From assembly GCF_016861655.1 (NCBI RefSeq), contig NZ_BOLN01000001.1, positions 310,001 to 374,000 on the forward strand: DNA of 64,000 bases, written 5' to 3'. Each line of letters begins with the position of its first letter. The first letter of the stretch is position 1. The notes beneath the pieces are model-generated. The model saw nothing but the letters and a program-made list of their open reading frames with translations. It was not told the DNA's origin and ran no database searches. Positions 16,885-25,566 of this stretch are shown here, piece after piece. Source of the stretch: Levilactobacillus lanxiensis. GTDB lineage: Bacteria; Bacillota; Bacilli; Lactobacillales; Lactobacillaceae. Both the position numbers and the translations under genes were made by a program.

Positions 16885-17862
16885 TTGACAGGAAAAGTCA
16901 CCATTAAGGATGTGGCCAAAGCGGCCGGCGTTTCCGAAGCCACCGTTTCTCGGGCCCTGAGCCACAATCCCCGTGTCAAGCGGGATACGCGTCAAAAGGT
17001 TCAGAATATCGCCAGCAATTTAGGCTACCATCCCAACGGCCTGGCCCGCAGCATTCGAGTCCAGCAAACGCACACGTTAGGCGTCATCATCCCCGATATC
17101 TTAAACGCCTTCTTCACCCACCTCAGCCGTGCAATCGAAGACGCGGCTTCCCGGTCTGGTTATGATGTGGTGCTGGTCAACACCGACGAGAGCCTTGCCA
17201 AAGAGGCCAGCGCCCTGAATCTCCTCCTGGAGAAACAGGTCGACGGAATTATCATTACCAGTGCCGGTGGGCCCACCGACTACGCCGCCATTCTTGGTAG
17301 TACCCCCGCCGTATTCGTCGACCGCATGCCGCCTAACGTCCAGGATACCCCGTATGACCGGGTGTTAGTCGATAACGTGCAGGGCACCCAAGCCATCGTG
17401 ACCCGGCTAATTCAACAGGGCGCGCAACGCGTGGGGATTATTAATAGTGCGGTCTCCTTCACGGCTAGTGAACGGTTGACCGGTTATCAAAAGGCCTTAA
17501 CCGCGGCTGGGCAAGAACCCGACGCCGCCATTGAGGCCACTGCCCGCGAAGATAATAGTAATGTACAACAGATGACCCGCCAATTATTAATTAATCAAAA
17601 ATGTGACGGCTTATTTGTTGGCGACAATACTATCATGGAAGAGGTGCTTCGCAAGCTCCCAGATCTGAATCTACCCCACCTCCAATTGGGAGGCTTCGAT
17701 GACCAGGACTGGTTCGACTTTCTGCCGCAGCCCATCGTCACGGCCAAACAGCCCATCGCCGAACTGGGGCAGACTGCTATTGACCGGCTCCTGGCCAAGA
17801 TTGCGGACCCCGACCTCTTGCCCAAAGAAATTCGGCTGTCCGCAACCACCATTTCACGCTAG
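16885..17862 (+). CDS. LacI-family transcriptional regulator
   Basis: 325 aa, TTG start at 16885 with GAGGTG 8 bases upstream. LacI HTH and hinge at 1-60 (TIKDVAKAAGVSEATVSRAL; PNGLARSIR), then a periplasmic-binding-protein-like effector domain (HTLGVIIPDILNAFFT, DGIIITSAGG, VGIINSAVSFTASERLTGY). It likely responds to a sugar or nucleoside. Its targets are not obvious: it is not divergent from a transporter, but the nucleoside hydrolase lies 500 bases upstream on the other strand. The 3' end overlaps the convergent pentapeptide gene by 9 bases. Confidence 0.9.
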   Translation: MTGKVTIKDVAKAAGVSEATVSRALSHNPRVKRDTRQKVQNIASNLGYHPNGLARSIRVQQTHTLGVIIPDILNAFFTHLSRAIEDAASRSGYDVVLVNTDESLAKEASALNLLLEKQVDGIIITSAGGPTDYAAILGSTPAVFVDRMPPNVQDTPYDRVLVDNVQGTQAIVTRLIQQGAQRVGIINSAVSFTASERLTGYQKALTAAGQEPDAAIEATAREDNSNVQQMTRQLLINQKCDGLFVGDNTIMEEVLRKLPDLNLPHLQLGGFDDQDWFDFLPQPIVTAKQPIAELGQTAIDRLLAKIADPDLLPKEIRLSATTISR

Positions 17863-18483
17863 GTGAATCCCCAGAAACTGGCTGGCAAAGTAAGCGGCCT
17901 GAGTCTCGTTGAGCCGACAGCCATGCAGGTCAAACTCGGTTGCCCGCAGCGTGTCGAACTGGCAGGTGCTCAGGTCAAGTTTGTTGAGGCTAGTGTCCGA
18001 GAAGTCCGCTTCGTTGAGGTCACAGTCCACCATCTGGACCTTTTTCAGAGTACTATCCAGACAGTTCAGCTCGGTCATTTTACTGCGCTGGCAGACGACA
18101 TCCGTTAGTTTTGTTTCATTAAAATTTGTCAAAGAGAGGTCACAGTCAGTGAAGGTGACCTCTTTTAGGATGTTCCGGTCAAGGGTCGTGCCCACCAGCT
18201 TACAGTTCTGAAACGTGGTCCGAAAGAAGCTAGCACCCGCTAAATCACAGTTTACCAGTGTACAATTTTTCAGGACCACGTCGGTCAGTTCCAGGCGACT
18301 GATGGTATCCGCCATTAGCGTCATCCCAGTCAACGTGGTCTGATCGAACATTACCCGGTCGAGACTTTGGTCGGTAATCGTTTCCTGTTGTAGCTTCACC
18401 TGGGCGAGTAGATTATCCTCCGCACGAGTCACAGCCATGAAGCGCTGTGGGTCGAGGGTCGCCGGAATTTTGGGGTCGTTCAT
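17854..18483 (-). CDS. Pentapeptide-repeat protein
   Basis: 209 aa. From about residue 60 the sequence follows the A(D/N)LxX five-residue periodicity (CTLVNCDLAGASFFRTTFQN, CDLSLTNFNETKL, CDLNEADFSDTSLNKLDLS), which folds as a right-handed square beta-helix. Such proteins can mimic DNA and protect gyrase (Qnr, McbG), but many have unknown roles; no Qnr-specific loop is visible. Its stop overlaps the 3' end of the LacI gene tail to tail. Confidence 0.85.
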   Translation of the reverse strand: MNDPKIPATLDPQRFMAVTRAEDNLLAQVKLQQETITDQSLDRVMFDQTTLTGMTLMADTISRLELTDVVLKNCTLVNCDLAGASFFRTTFQNCKLVGTTLDRNILKEVTFTDCDLSLTNFNETKLTDVVCQRSKMTELNCLDSTLKKVQMVDCDLNEADFSDTSLNKLDLSTCQFDTLRATEFDLHGCRLNETQAAYFASQFLGIHLA

Positions 18484-18553
18484 GTTGGTCAGCTCCTATC
18501 TGATTAGTCTCTAGTATACCGAATTTTAGATTTTCCAAAATAGTTTCCACGAA

Positions 18554-18588
18554 AAAAGCGGATCACCCTGACTGGGGTCATCCGCTTT
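18554..18588 (-). terminator. Terminator at the far end of the fructokinase operon 3' region
   Basis: AAAGCGGAT...ACCC and GGGG..ATCCGCTTT form a stem with T runs on both strands, best on the minus strand. It lies about 730 bases downstream of the VOC gene. Confidence 0.6.
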
Positions 18589-18599
18589 TGCTGATTATT

Positions 18600-19164
18600 C
18601 GTGAACCTTAGCGGCCCTTTGCTGACGCGCCGGGCCGGGATTCGCAAGTTTGATGAGGTGCTCTGAGTTGGTCCACGAACGCTTTCAGCGAGCATTACTA
18701 ACTGTTTGATGCACTGCCAGGAGATGATCTGGTGCTAGGGACTTGCTCTGGTCCGTTCCATCTGAGACCTGGCAGGCGAATCCGTCTCACCGGAACAGGT
18801 GGCATGCTGGGAGCCAAAGGCGGTCTCCTAGCTGTTTCTCCTGCCTGCGACGGCTAAACCGATTCTACGACCAATGCCAACAATCTTGCGTACGCCAACC
18901 ACCTATTGACCAGCTAACTGTGATTTCAGATAGTGATGCTTTCCCCCGACCTGAAATACTTTGGGCTGGCTGGTGGTCGTTGCGCACTTGAGAGTGATTT
19001 AATTGGTTAGTTTGACTAATTCTGTATTAATTTATTTCTTAGACTGACTGGTTTGAAAGAGACTTGGTGGGGCGTCAGTGCTTGGCGATTAGTCTGAGGC
19101 GATATCCTACGTTTGTTTGAACCCGGGGTAACGCCCCTCTGGCTATGTTTCGTCAATGCTTTGA
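18600..19164. other. Non-coding region with a diverged family-1-like segment
   Basis: No supportable gene. Around 18690-18880 short blocks recall family 1, especially CTGGGAGCCAAAGGCGGTCTC, which matches the hairpin-2 loop of other copies. The rest shows no clear structure. Confidence 0.35.
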
Positions 19165-19324
19165 CTGGCTCTGCACTTATCTGTTTCGGAAACTGGCGGC
19201 CTCTGAAACGTGCTACGAGAGCCAGACGCCTGCGCTTAACCCAGCTAAGAAAATACCCCAGAATCAGGGGTATTCCCTTAGCTACGTTAATGCTCAGCGT
19301 CTAACCGGCTCTCTCCGCACTCTA
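19165..19324 (-). repeat. Family-2 stop-codon-linked repeat with terminator, copy 1
   Basis: On the minus strand it starts at the TAG stop of the VOC gene (TAGAGTGCGGAG), then a hairpin GGGAATACCCC / GGGGTATTTTC, then AGCGCAGG...CACGTTTCAGAGGC. The same blocks follow the genes ending at 23121 and 35733. Confidence 0.8.
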
Positions 19325-19714
19325 CTTCAGAATCTCACAAAACTCAATCGTCTCATGGTTAGGTCCCAAAATGTTAAAGAACCGAATCCCCTTGTCCCAG
19401 AAGGATGGGATGGATTGAACCTCGTCATTGACCATGTCTAAGCCCTGTTCCTTAGCGGCGGCAAAAGCCTTGTCGACGTCGGTGGTATTCAGGGAAATAT
19501 GGTTGATGGCGCCAGCTTCTGGGTTGGTTGGGTCGCCTTCCCACGTTTCAATCGTCAGGTTGCCGAACCGCATGAAGGCACACCGGTTTTCCCCATTTGG
19601 AAATAACCCGGCCCGTTCGAAGCCTAATGATTCGTAGAAAGCCATCGTCTTGTCTAAATCTGCCGTGGGAATCCCCACGTGTTGAATTCCAGTAATAAAA
19701 TCTTGAACTGCCAT
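19322..19714 (-). CDS. VOC/glyoxalase-like protein
   Basis: 130 aa. Typical vicinal-oxygen-chelate pattern: GIQHVGIPTADLDKTMAFYE at the N-terminus, INHISLNTTDVDKAF in the second half, and a C-terminal HETIEFCEIL. The metal ligands His, Glu, His, Glu appear in the right places (HVG, IETWE, INHI, IEF). The substrate is unknown. It is the last gene of the fructokinase operon, 14 bases after the membrane-protein gene, so it may act on a sugar-derived aldehyde or ketose. Its TAG stop is embedded in a family-2 repeat. Confidence 0.8.
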   Translation of the reverse strand: MAVQDFITGIQHVGIPTADLDKTMAFYESLGFERAGLFPNGENRCAFMRFGNLTIETWEGDPTNPEAGAINHISLNTTDVDKAFAAAKEQGLDMVNDEVQSIPSFWDKGIRFFNILGPNHETIEFCEILK

Positions 19715-19727
19715 TTTTAATTAGCTC

Positions 19728-20507
19728 CTATTCAATCTTTTGTCCGACGTCAACGGCCTGGTGCTTCAGCTTAGGGAAGACCACTTTATCAGCGATCCCG
19801 GTAATCCCACCCTGTGCCAAGAAGGCAAAGATGGTTCCCAGACCAAAGTTGGTAAACTGCCGCGTGATGATCAATGCCACGATGGCCATAATGGTCGGTG
19901 GAATGTAGGAAGCCCACATCGCCTTTGCGGCATTCCCCTTGAAATAGCGGAACCGCAAAATCTGCATCAAATCATCGGCGGGATGCAATACTAAGTTGAC
20001 CCGTTGGTAAATGGAAATCGCAACGGCAATGAACGCCACCCCTAAGAAGTTCAGGGCGATGTACAACACAATCATCCCCGTGCTCCGGGCATCGGGAAGC
20101 CCCGCGAACAGCGCTGGATATTTGCCGTCAAAGAAGTCCTCAAACACTTGAATCAACGCTGAGAACGGCACCATGAAGATCATGTTCCCGGCAATCCGTT
20201 TCCAATCCCAATGATGAATCAGGATGGCATTCAACACGGCCGTTAAGAAGCCCATGATGAGAAATGCCCAGAACAGATTCCAGTGAAAAGCCGTTCCCAA
20301 GTTGGCTTCGGCTGCGGACCAATAGGCCGCCCCCAAGAAGGACGGGTGAATCTTGGCGCTCGTGACCAACGTTAACACGTTACCAGCCGAGTTGATGACC
20401 AGCGACAGTGCAAAGAAGGCAATGGCCTTGGACATGGAAATCGTCCGCTGGCTACTTACCGTCACGTCGGCACCCGTATTCAAATCGCTTGCTTCTTCTA
20501 CTTTCAC
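19728..20507 (-). CDS. Multi-pass membrane protein of the YczE/YitT-like type
   Basis: 259 aa with about six hydrophobic segments starting near residue 27 (AIAFFALSLVINSAGNVL). The NSAGNVLT motif and overall layout recall the YczE/YyaS/YitT membrane proteins of Firmicutes, whose function is mostly unknown. Between a zinc dehydrogenase and a VOC protein in a sugar operon, it may be a transporter for the operon's substrate, but no transporter signature is visible. Calls are tentative. Confidence 0.6.
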   Translation of the reverse strand: MKVEEASDLNTGADVTVSSQRTISMSKAIAFFALSLVINSAGNVLTLVTSAKIHPSFLGAAYWSAAEANLGTAFHWNLFWAFLIMGFLTAVLNAILIHHWDWKRIAGNMIFMVPFSALIQVFEDFFDGKYPALFAGLPDARSTGMIVLYIALNFLGVAFIAVAISIYQRVNLVLHPADDLMQILRFRYFKGNAAKAMWASYIPPTIMAIVALIITRQFTNFGLGTIFAFLAQGGITGIADKVVFPKLKHQAVDVGQKIE

Positions 20508-20525
20508 AATAATCCCTTACCTTTA

Positions 20526-21527
20526 CTAGTCACTAACTTTAACGACAGCCTTGCTGACACCAGCAACCTTACCGTTCAAGACGTCTTCAACTTGTTCCAA
20601 GCTAACTTCGTGGCTGATCAATGATTCAACGTCCAATTGGCCGCTGGATAACAGTGCGATCCCGTCTTCGAAAGCGTATGGGTTGATGAAGGCCCCTTGG
20701 ATCTTCAGTTGCTTTTGGTAAACTTCGTAAGTGTTCATCGAGAAGGTTTGGTTAGGCTTACCCACACCAAACATCAGGACTTGCGCACCCTTTTTAGTTG
20801 CTTCAACAGCTTGTTCTTGCGTTTGTGGTAACCCAACGGCTTCGATAACCACGTCGTAGTCAGCAGGAATGCTGTCACGCGTCGTGTTGAAGGTGTTGGT
20901 CACACCGAATTTTTCCTTGTTGAAAGCTAACTTTTCGTCAACGATCCCAGCAAAGTCGACTTGGTGAACGCCGTAAGCTTGTAATAATTGCACGAATAAT
21001 TGCCCCATGAAACCATCGCCGATAACCAATGCCTTTTGGTATGGCTTAACGTCTAATAAAGTCATCCCGTGAACGGCACATGAAATGGGTTCAGTCGTGG
21101 CAGCGGCCTTTAAGGACACGTTGTCAGGAATTGGGTAAACGACGGATGAAGGTGCCGTGAAGGATTCTTCCAAGCCACCATCGCGGGTAACCCCAACGGC
21201 GGACAGGTTGTCACACAGTTCTGGACGGTCAGTCCGGCAGTATTCACATTGGCCACAGTAGATGTTAGGGTCAACAGTGACACGGTCGCCAACCTTAACG
21301 TTGGTTACGTCACTACCGATAGCAGCAACGATCCCGGAGTTTTCGTGACCTAACACAATTGGGGGAACGGCGTCGGCTGAACCTGGAAGGCCAGCGTACA
21401 GGGCGCGGTCGGTCCCACAGATACCTGCGTAGGCAGTGTTAACTAAGACTTCGTTGGGCTTAACTTCTGGCTTTGGTAAATCTTGGATCTCCATCTTTTT
21501 GGTTCCAGTTAAAACTAAGGCTTTCAT
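20526..21527 (-). CDS. Zinc-dependent medium-chain dehydrogenase (polyol/sugar type)
   Basis: 333 aa. Catalytic zinc site: Cys in GICGTDRALYAG and His-Glu in LGHENSGIV. Structural zinc lobe CGQCEYCRTDRPELC (about 92-106). Nucleotide-binding region KALVIGDGFMGQLFVQLL. This layout matches sorbitol, threonine or galactitol dehydrogenases using NAD. Next to a fructokinase it most simply oxidises a polyol to fructose or the reverse, for example sorbitol/fructose, but mannitol or another polyol is equally compatible. Gap to fructokinase 25 bases; same operon. Confidence 0.88.
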   Translation of the reverse strand: MKALVLTGTKKMEIQDLPKPEVKPNEVLVNTAYAGICGTDRALYAGLPGSADAVPPIVLGHENSGIVAAIGSDVTNVKVGDRVTVDPNIYCGQCEYCRTDRPELCDNLSAVGVTRDGGLEESFTAPSSVVYPIPDNVSLKAAATTEPISCAVHGMTLLDVKPYQKALVIGDGFMGQLFVQLLQAYGVHQVDFAGIVDEKLAFNKEKFGVTNTFNTTRDSIPADYDVVIEAVGLPQTQEQAVEATKKGAQVLMFGVGKPNQTFSMNTYEVYQKQLKIQGAFINPYAFEDGIALLSSGQLDVESLISHEVSLEQVEDVLNGKVAGVSKAVVKVSD

Positions 21528-21552
21528 AAATAATTTCTCCCTCTCTTATGTG

Positions 21553-22428
21553 TTACTTGTTGTACTCGTTGAGTGCTAACGCAAAATCGCCGAGCGTGGC
21601 TGAACCATTGTCCTTGACGACAGGCATCACGATGTAATCCGTGAGCTTGCCGACAGCAACGTAGTCATTCAATAACTTAGCAAATTCGTTGCGAACCTTA
21701 TCCAGGAAGGCTTCACTGACAACCCCGCCACCAAAGACGATTTTGTCAGGCCGCATCATCAGCGTGACCTGCAAAGCTGCTTGCGCAACGTAGTAAGCCA
21801 TGATGTCCCAAACGTGGTCAGTCAACGGCACGTCCTTACCGGGTTTCCCCAGCCGCGCGTCGAACGTTGGCCCGCTGACCAAGCCTTCCAAGCAATCACC
21901 ATGGAATGGGCAGATTCCGGCGAAATTCAAATCGTCGGGGTGGCGCTTCAGCCGAACGTGGCCCATTTCTGGGTGGCCTAAGCTACCGACAAAGTTGCCA
22001 TTGATGATGGCACCGGCGCCCACACCAGTCCCAATCGTGAAGTAAACCAACGAGTTCACGTTCTCATTGAAGAGCGTGGACATCACGTATTCGCCGTAAG
22101 CGGAACCGTTAACGTCGGTCGTCCAGTACATGGGTACATCCAAGTCCTGCTTGAGCCGGCCGATGAAATCGGTGTCGGCCCAGCCGGGCTTTGGCGTGTT
22201 GGTGATATAACCATACTTAGGTGAATTGTGACGCAGTTCAATCGGGCCAAATGATGAAATGGCAATGGCCTTCAAATCAGGAAACTGCTTAAAGTAAGCG
22301 ATGGTTTTGCTTAAGGTTTCTTCCGGGGTGGTGGTTGGGATCCGCACCTTGTCTTTCGTTTGGTAATCCTCGTTACCGATTGCACAAACAAACTTGGTTC
22401 CCCCTGCTTCAATACTTCCGAGTTGCAT
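21553..22428 (-). CDS. Fructokinase (ROK family)
   Basis: 291 aa; start at 22428 (MQLGSIEAGGTKF) follows TGGAGG by 8 bases. ROK features: N-terminal SIEAGGTKFVCAIG phosphate loop, TIGTGVGAGAIINGNFV, and a zinc-binding cluster around HPEMGH and GICPFHGDCLEG. It phosphorylates fructose at C6 in the cytoplasm. First gene of a four-gene operon (fructokinase, zinc dehydrogenase, membrane protein, VOC protein). A 7-bp operator palindrome and cre-like sites lie upstream. Confidence 0.92.
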   Translation of the reverse strand: MQLGSIEAGGTKFVCAIGNEDYQTKDKVRIPTTTPEETLSKTIAYFKQFPDLKAIAISSFGPIELRHNSPKYGYITNTPKPGWADTDFIGRLKQDLDVPMYWTTDVNGSAYGEYVMSTLFNENVNSLVYFTIGTGVGAGAIINGNFVGSLGHPEMGHVRLKRHPDDLNFAGICPFHGDCLEGLVSGPTFDARLGKPGKDVPLTDHVWDIMAYYVAQAALQVTLMMRPDKIVFGGGVVSEAFLDKVRNEFAKLLNDYVAVGKLTDYIVMPVVKDNGSATLGDFALALNEYNK

Positions 22429-22491
22429 ATTTGCTACCTCCATATTATCGCCGGGGGCCGTGACCCGCGGCACCGTATTAACTAAGTTATG

Positions 22492-22529
22492 ATGACTGAT
22501 ACAGTCATTTTTAAATCGTTTTCAGTATA
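22492..22529 (-). promoter_or_regulatory. Promoter -10 and operator of the fructokinase operon
   Basis: TATACT on the minus strand (22524-22529) is followed by a perfect inverted repeat ATGACTG-ATA-CAGTCAT (22492-22508), placed where a repressor would block transcription. Between them TGAAAACGATTTAA (22510-22523) resembles half a cre box. A better cre, TGTAAGCGCCTCCA, lies at 22678-22691. Confidence 0.65.
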
Positions 22530-22974
22530 GCAACCACATCGACCGATTTTAAGGCTTTTTCACAACTAAAATTTTCAGAAAATCCGAAGAAATCACGGTC
22601 TGACGGAAATACAATCGATTTCATTTTTCGTGAAATTTGTCACTTATGCACAAAATATCGACGAATTGTTTATTTTCTGGAGGCGCTTACATTTTATTTC
22701 ATGACAAAAAGAGTGGGACAAAAGACGGTTAGCTGGCGAGCATTAAGGCTGGTGACCGAATAATCCCGGGCTTGGATTGTTTGGTTATCAGTTTTAAGCG
22801 GAACCGGCTGTCTTCTGTCCCACGTTTCGGCCATATAAAATTAACTAGCAAAAAGGGCCTGGAACCAGGCTCTTTTAATAAAACTAAATTAAACTGCCTC
22901 ACTTTTCTTCTATAGAAGTCGCCAGGAATCCTCAAACAATTATTTGGTTAAGTGCGTTGGACTGATTCTTCGCG
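22530..22974. other. Intergenic region with long-range inverted repeat
   Basis: No gene. Contains a cre box (22678-22691) and an element at 22711-22824 whose ends pair (GAGTGGGACAAAAGAC near 22711, GTCTTCTGTCCCAC near 22809). Confidence 0.6.
22850..22877 (-). terminator. Terminator downstream of the glycerol-dehydrogenase-like gene
   Basis: GAGCCTGG / CCAGGCCC stem with a 4-base loop and flanking T runs, about 240 bases past the stop at 23121, downstream of the family-2 repeat. Confidence 0.7.
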
Positions 22975-23123
22975 GCCATATCCTGGTCCTGGCAACCTCC
23001 GAAACGTGCTCCGTAAGCCAGGTCCCTGCGCTTAGACAGGAAAAGACTCCTGCTTGGCTTTGCCAAACAGAAGCCTTTTCCTCCCTAATGCTCAGAACCT
23101 AAACGGCTTACTCCGCACTCTTA
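22975..23123 (-). repeat. Family-2 stop-codon-linked repeat, copy 2
   Basis: Starts at the TAA stop of the dehydrogenase gene (TAAGAGTGCGGAG), with GGTTCTGAGCATTA, a terminator-like hairpin (AAAGGCTTCTG / CAGGAGTCTTTT), then GCGCAGGGACCTGGC and CACGTTTCGGAGG as in copies 1 and 3. Confidence 0.8.
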
Positions 23124-24233
23124 CTTCGCACTCTTTCTTTCCTGGTAAGCGCGACTATAAGCATCCACCCCGCGCATCGCTTGGGCGACGTCGTCTGGCG
23201 TGACTTCGAATGGCATGCGGCTCATGGTGTCTGCTGGGGCCGTTGCTTGTTCACCGACTTTAAGTAAATCTGCATCGGTGGCATCTGGAATCTTCAGGTC
23301 TGCTAAGGTCGTGGGGAGACCCAAGGACAGATCAAAGTCCAGGTAACGGTCGAATTCTTCTTCACTCCGGCCTTCCAAGAAGAGCTGAGTCAAGGTGCCG
23401 TACGCAACCTTTTCCCCATGGGTCAGGTCGTGGATCGGGCCATCTAAGGCGGTCAACCCGTCATGAATGGCGTGCGCAGCGGACAACCCACCGCTTTCGA
23501 AACCGACCCCACTCATCAAGGTGTTGGCTTCTACAATTTTGTTCAGAGCGCTGGTGACGGCGTGTTGCTTCACAGCAGCTAATGCCAAACGGCCGTACTT
23601 GAACAGCGTGTCTTCACATTTTTGGGCAATCGCGTTACCGACCAAGGTCTGCTTAGCACCCAACATGGTGTCGTTGTCACCCTTGGCAACCGCCTGGGCT
23701 TCAACGTTAGTCGCTAATGCATCGGCAATTCCAGAGGCCAACAAGCGCGCTGGTGCGCCGGCAACTAAGCGGGTATCGATCAAGACCAGGTCGGGGTTCT
23801 TGTCATAGAACCGGTAAGCCTTGAAGGACCCATCTTCGTTGTAAATAACGGATAATCGTGAGCAAGGTGCATCGGTTGAGGCCAGTGAAGGCAGAATAGC
23901 CACTGGCGCTTTGAGGTTGTCGGCGATGGCCTTGGCTGAATCCAAGGTCTTCCCGCCACCTAACCCAATGATGACATCGGCGCCGAATTCAGACGCGATT
24001 CCGGTAATCCGGTCGATTTCTTCTGGTGAAGCTTCACCATGGAAAACAGCCTTGTGAACATCAAACTTGTTATCACTTAAGTAGTCTTTGAACTGGTCAC
24101 CCACAATTTTGTAAACTGCGGTATCGGCCATCAAGATTGGCTTGCGGCCTAATTTTTCTAAGTACTGAACACTGTCGAACAAAACATCCTTGCCTTGTAC
24201 GTATGAAGCGGGACTCCCAAACATTTGTGTCAT
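23121..24233 (-). CDS. gldA: Iron-containing alcohol dehydrogenase family, glycerol dehydrogenase-like
   Basis: 370 aa, ATG at 24233 nine bases after AGGAG. NAD-binding GADVIIGLGGGKTLDSAKA (about 85-103), LPSLASTDAPCSRLSVIY, and metal ligands Asp in GIADALAT and His in SAAHAIHDGL and LTHGEKVAYG. This is the glycerol dehydrogenase subgroup, oxidising glycerol to dihydroxyacetone with NAD; other short diols remain possible. Monocistronic, with a strong cre-bearing promoter, so repressed by glucose. Its stop codon begins a family-2 repeat. Confidence 0.88.
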   Translation of the reverse strand: MTQMFGSPASYVQGKDVLFDSVQYLEKLGRKPILMADTAVYKIVGDQFKDYLSDNKFDVHKAVFHGEASPEEIDRITGIASEFGADVIIGLGGGKTLDSAKAIADNLKAPVAILPSLASTDAPCSRLSVIYNEDGSFKAYRFYDKNPDLVLIDTRLVAGAPARLLASGIADALATNVEAQAVAKGDNDTMLGAKQTLVGNAIAQKCEDTLFKYGRLALAAVKQHAVTSALNKIVEANTLMSGVGFESGGLSAAHAIHDGLTALDGPIHDLTHGEKVAYGTLTQLFLEGRSEEEFDRYLDFDLSLGLPTTLADLKIPDATDADLLKVGEQATAPADTMSRMPFEVTPDDVAQAMRGVDAYSRAYQERKSAK

Positions 24234-24335
24234 CAAAAATCGCTCCTAACTGTATTCATTCAAGTGCCAAGTCACTGTCCCCAATAAAAAACGGAATCGC
24301 GACCAACTATGTGTGATTACCTTCACAACACCTAC

Positions 24336-24364
24336 AGTATACAAATGGAAACGCTTTATTGCAA
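24336..24364 (-). promoter_or_regulatory. Promoter with cre in the spacer (glycerol dehydrogenase)
   Basis: TTGCAA (24359-24364) and TATACT (24336-24341) with a 17-base spacer. The cre box TGGAAACGCTTTAT (24346-24359, read on the plus strand) fills the spacer, so CcpA would block polymerase directly. Confidence 0.85.
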
Positions 24365-24537
24365 TAGTTTCGTTAGAAATAGCTTTATATTTCGTAAGAA
24401 GCATTCTATTTTCCTTTAATCTAACACCGTCTCTAAGTAGTTGACCCCCGTCAGCCATCCGTGCTAAACTGGCGCTATCGAATCAGCCTGGTGCTCGCAA
24501 CAATCTAAAGGTGATAAAAACCAAAAGATGTAACGTT

Positions 24538-24748
24538 GCTCGCGGGTTAAACGTGTGTCAGCCGCAGGGTCGGCAAAATGAGCTCAGCCGTGGGAGTTGC
24601 CTTAGCGGTTTACCGCTTAGGCAACTGATATCTTTGAGACTCGCTCCTTAGAGGCTCAAAGTAAGCCCGGAGACCGCCCTTTGGCTCCGGGCGTGCGCCC
24701 ACAGCGTCACGGCTCATTTTTGCTGACCCGGAGGCGCGGACAAACATT
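24538..24748 (+). repeat. Family-1 structured repeat, copy 3 (diverged)
   Basis: Outer arms GGGTCGGCAAAATGAGC and GCTCATTTTTGCTGACCC are complementary. Inner hairpins TTGCCTTAGCGG / CCGCTTAGGCAA and CTTTGAGACTC / GAGGCTCAAAG match the family's positions with changed sequence. Confidence 0.65.
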
Positions 24749-24778
24749 TAACACACCAAGCAAAACTGAATACTTTTG

Positions 24779-24906
24779 TTCTCTAGGGTTCCGCCAATCC
24801 GTTGGGTCTGGTCCGAGAGAGAACCTGTGGTGACTACCACAGACACGGAAGGGAAAAAGCCTGGGAGATCTTGTCATAAACTGACAAGGTTTCTCAGGCT
24901 TTTTCT
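24779..24906 (+). promoter_or_regulatory. Guanidine-I (ykkC) riboswitch with terminator platform
   Basis: Conserved blocks CTCTAGGGTTCCG (24781-24793), GGTCTGGTCCGAGAG and ACACGGAAGGGAAAAAGCC, then CTGGGAGA, as in ykkC class guanidine-I riboswitches. The AAAAGCCTGGGAGA strand (24855-24868) also pairs with TCTCAGGCTTTT (24892-24903) to make a terminator, so aptamer folding and termination are mutually exclusive. Guanidine binding should switch on the two exporter genes that follow. Confidence 0.92.
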
Positions 24907-24925
24907 GTAGAAGGAGGACTTATCG

Positions 24926-25249
24926 ATGTGGAAACATTGGTTAACCGTCGTTTTAGGCGCAATTTTTGAGGTTAGTTGGGTCGTCGGGTTCAAACACGCC
25001 ACGACCCCCTGGGAATGGCTAGTAACCGGCATTGCCGTCTATCTGAGTTTTTATTTCTTGATTCGGGCCAGCCGACACATCCCCGCCGGCACCGCCTACG
25101 CGGTCTTTGTCGGGCTAGGCACGCTGGGGACGACCAGCGTTGGCATCTTGGCGTTTGGTGAACCCGTCAGTCTAGCCAAAGTCGGCCTGATCATTCTCTT
25201 GTTAATTGGTATCGGTGGCTTACAGGTCACCACGAAAGGAGCAAAATAA
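24926..25249 (+). CDS. SMR-family guanidinium exporter subunit
   Basis: 107 aa, four transmembrane helices. The essential Glu lies in helix 1 (GAIFEVSWVVGFKHA), with the Trp and Lys after it that mark the Gdx (guanidinium exporter) branch rather than the multidrug EmrE branch. RBS GGAGG 9 bases upstream. It works as an antiporter, exchanging guanidinium for protons across the membrane. With the next gene, 2 bases away, it probably forms a heterodimer. Controlled by the guanidine-I riboswitch. Confidence 0.92.
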   Translation: MWKHWLTVVLGAIFEVSWVVGFKHATTPWEWLVTGIAVYLSFYFLIRASRHIPAGTAYAVFVGLGTLGTTSVGILAFGEPVSLAKVGLIILLLIGIGGLQVTTKGAK

Positions 25250-25251
25250 TT

Positions 25252-25566
25252 ATGGCTTGGCTCTATTTAATCCTCGCGGGACTCAGCGAAATGTTAGGCG
25301 TCACCTTCATGAACTGGGCCTTACATGCTAAAAAATGGGGGCTGTGGGCACTCATGATCTTAGCGTTCACCCTCAGTTTTGGTGGCCTCGAATTGGCCCT
25401 AAAGACCCTGCCGATGGGTACCGCCTATGCCGTATGGACCGGAATCGGTGCGGCTGGTGGCGTGATCACTGGGATGCTATTCTTCCATGAATCTAAGGAC
25501 TGGCGCAAACTCCTCTGGGTAACGGTCATTCTGGCCGCCACCATGGGCTTGAAATTAATCAGCTAA
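25252..25566 (+). CDS. SMR-family guanidinium exporter, partner subunit
   Basis: 104 aa, four transmembrane helices; essential Glu in LAGLSEMLGVTFMNWAL and the GTAYAVWTGIGAAGG signature in helix 3. Paired SMR genes of this kind (YkkC/YkkD-like) insert with opposite topology to make a functional heterodimer. Its 3' end overlaps the convergent GNAT gene by 12 bases. Confidence 0.92.
   Translation: MAWLYLILAGLSEMLGVTFMNWALHAKKWGLWALMILAFTLSFGGLELALKTLPMGTAYAVWTGIGAAGGVITGMLFFHESKDWRKLLWVTVILAATMGLKLIS

Noticed and set aside
18743..18991. 82-aa plus-strand frame in the gap before the VOC gene
   Set aside because: No ribosome binding site, Arg/Cys/Ser-rich composition typical of GC-rich non-coding repeat DNA, and overlaps the diverged repeat.
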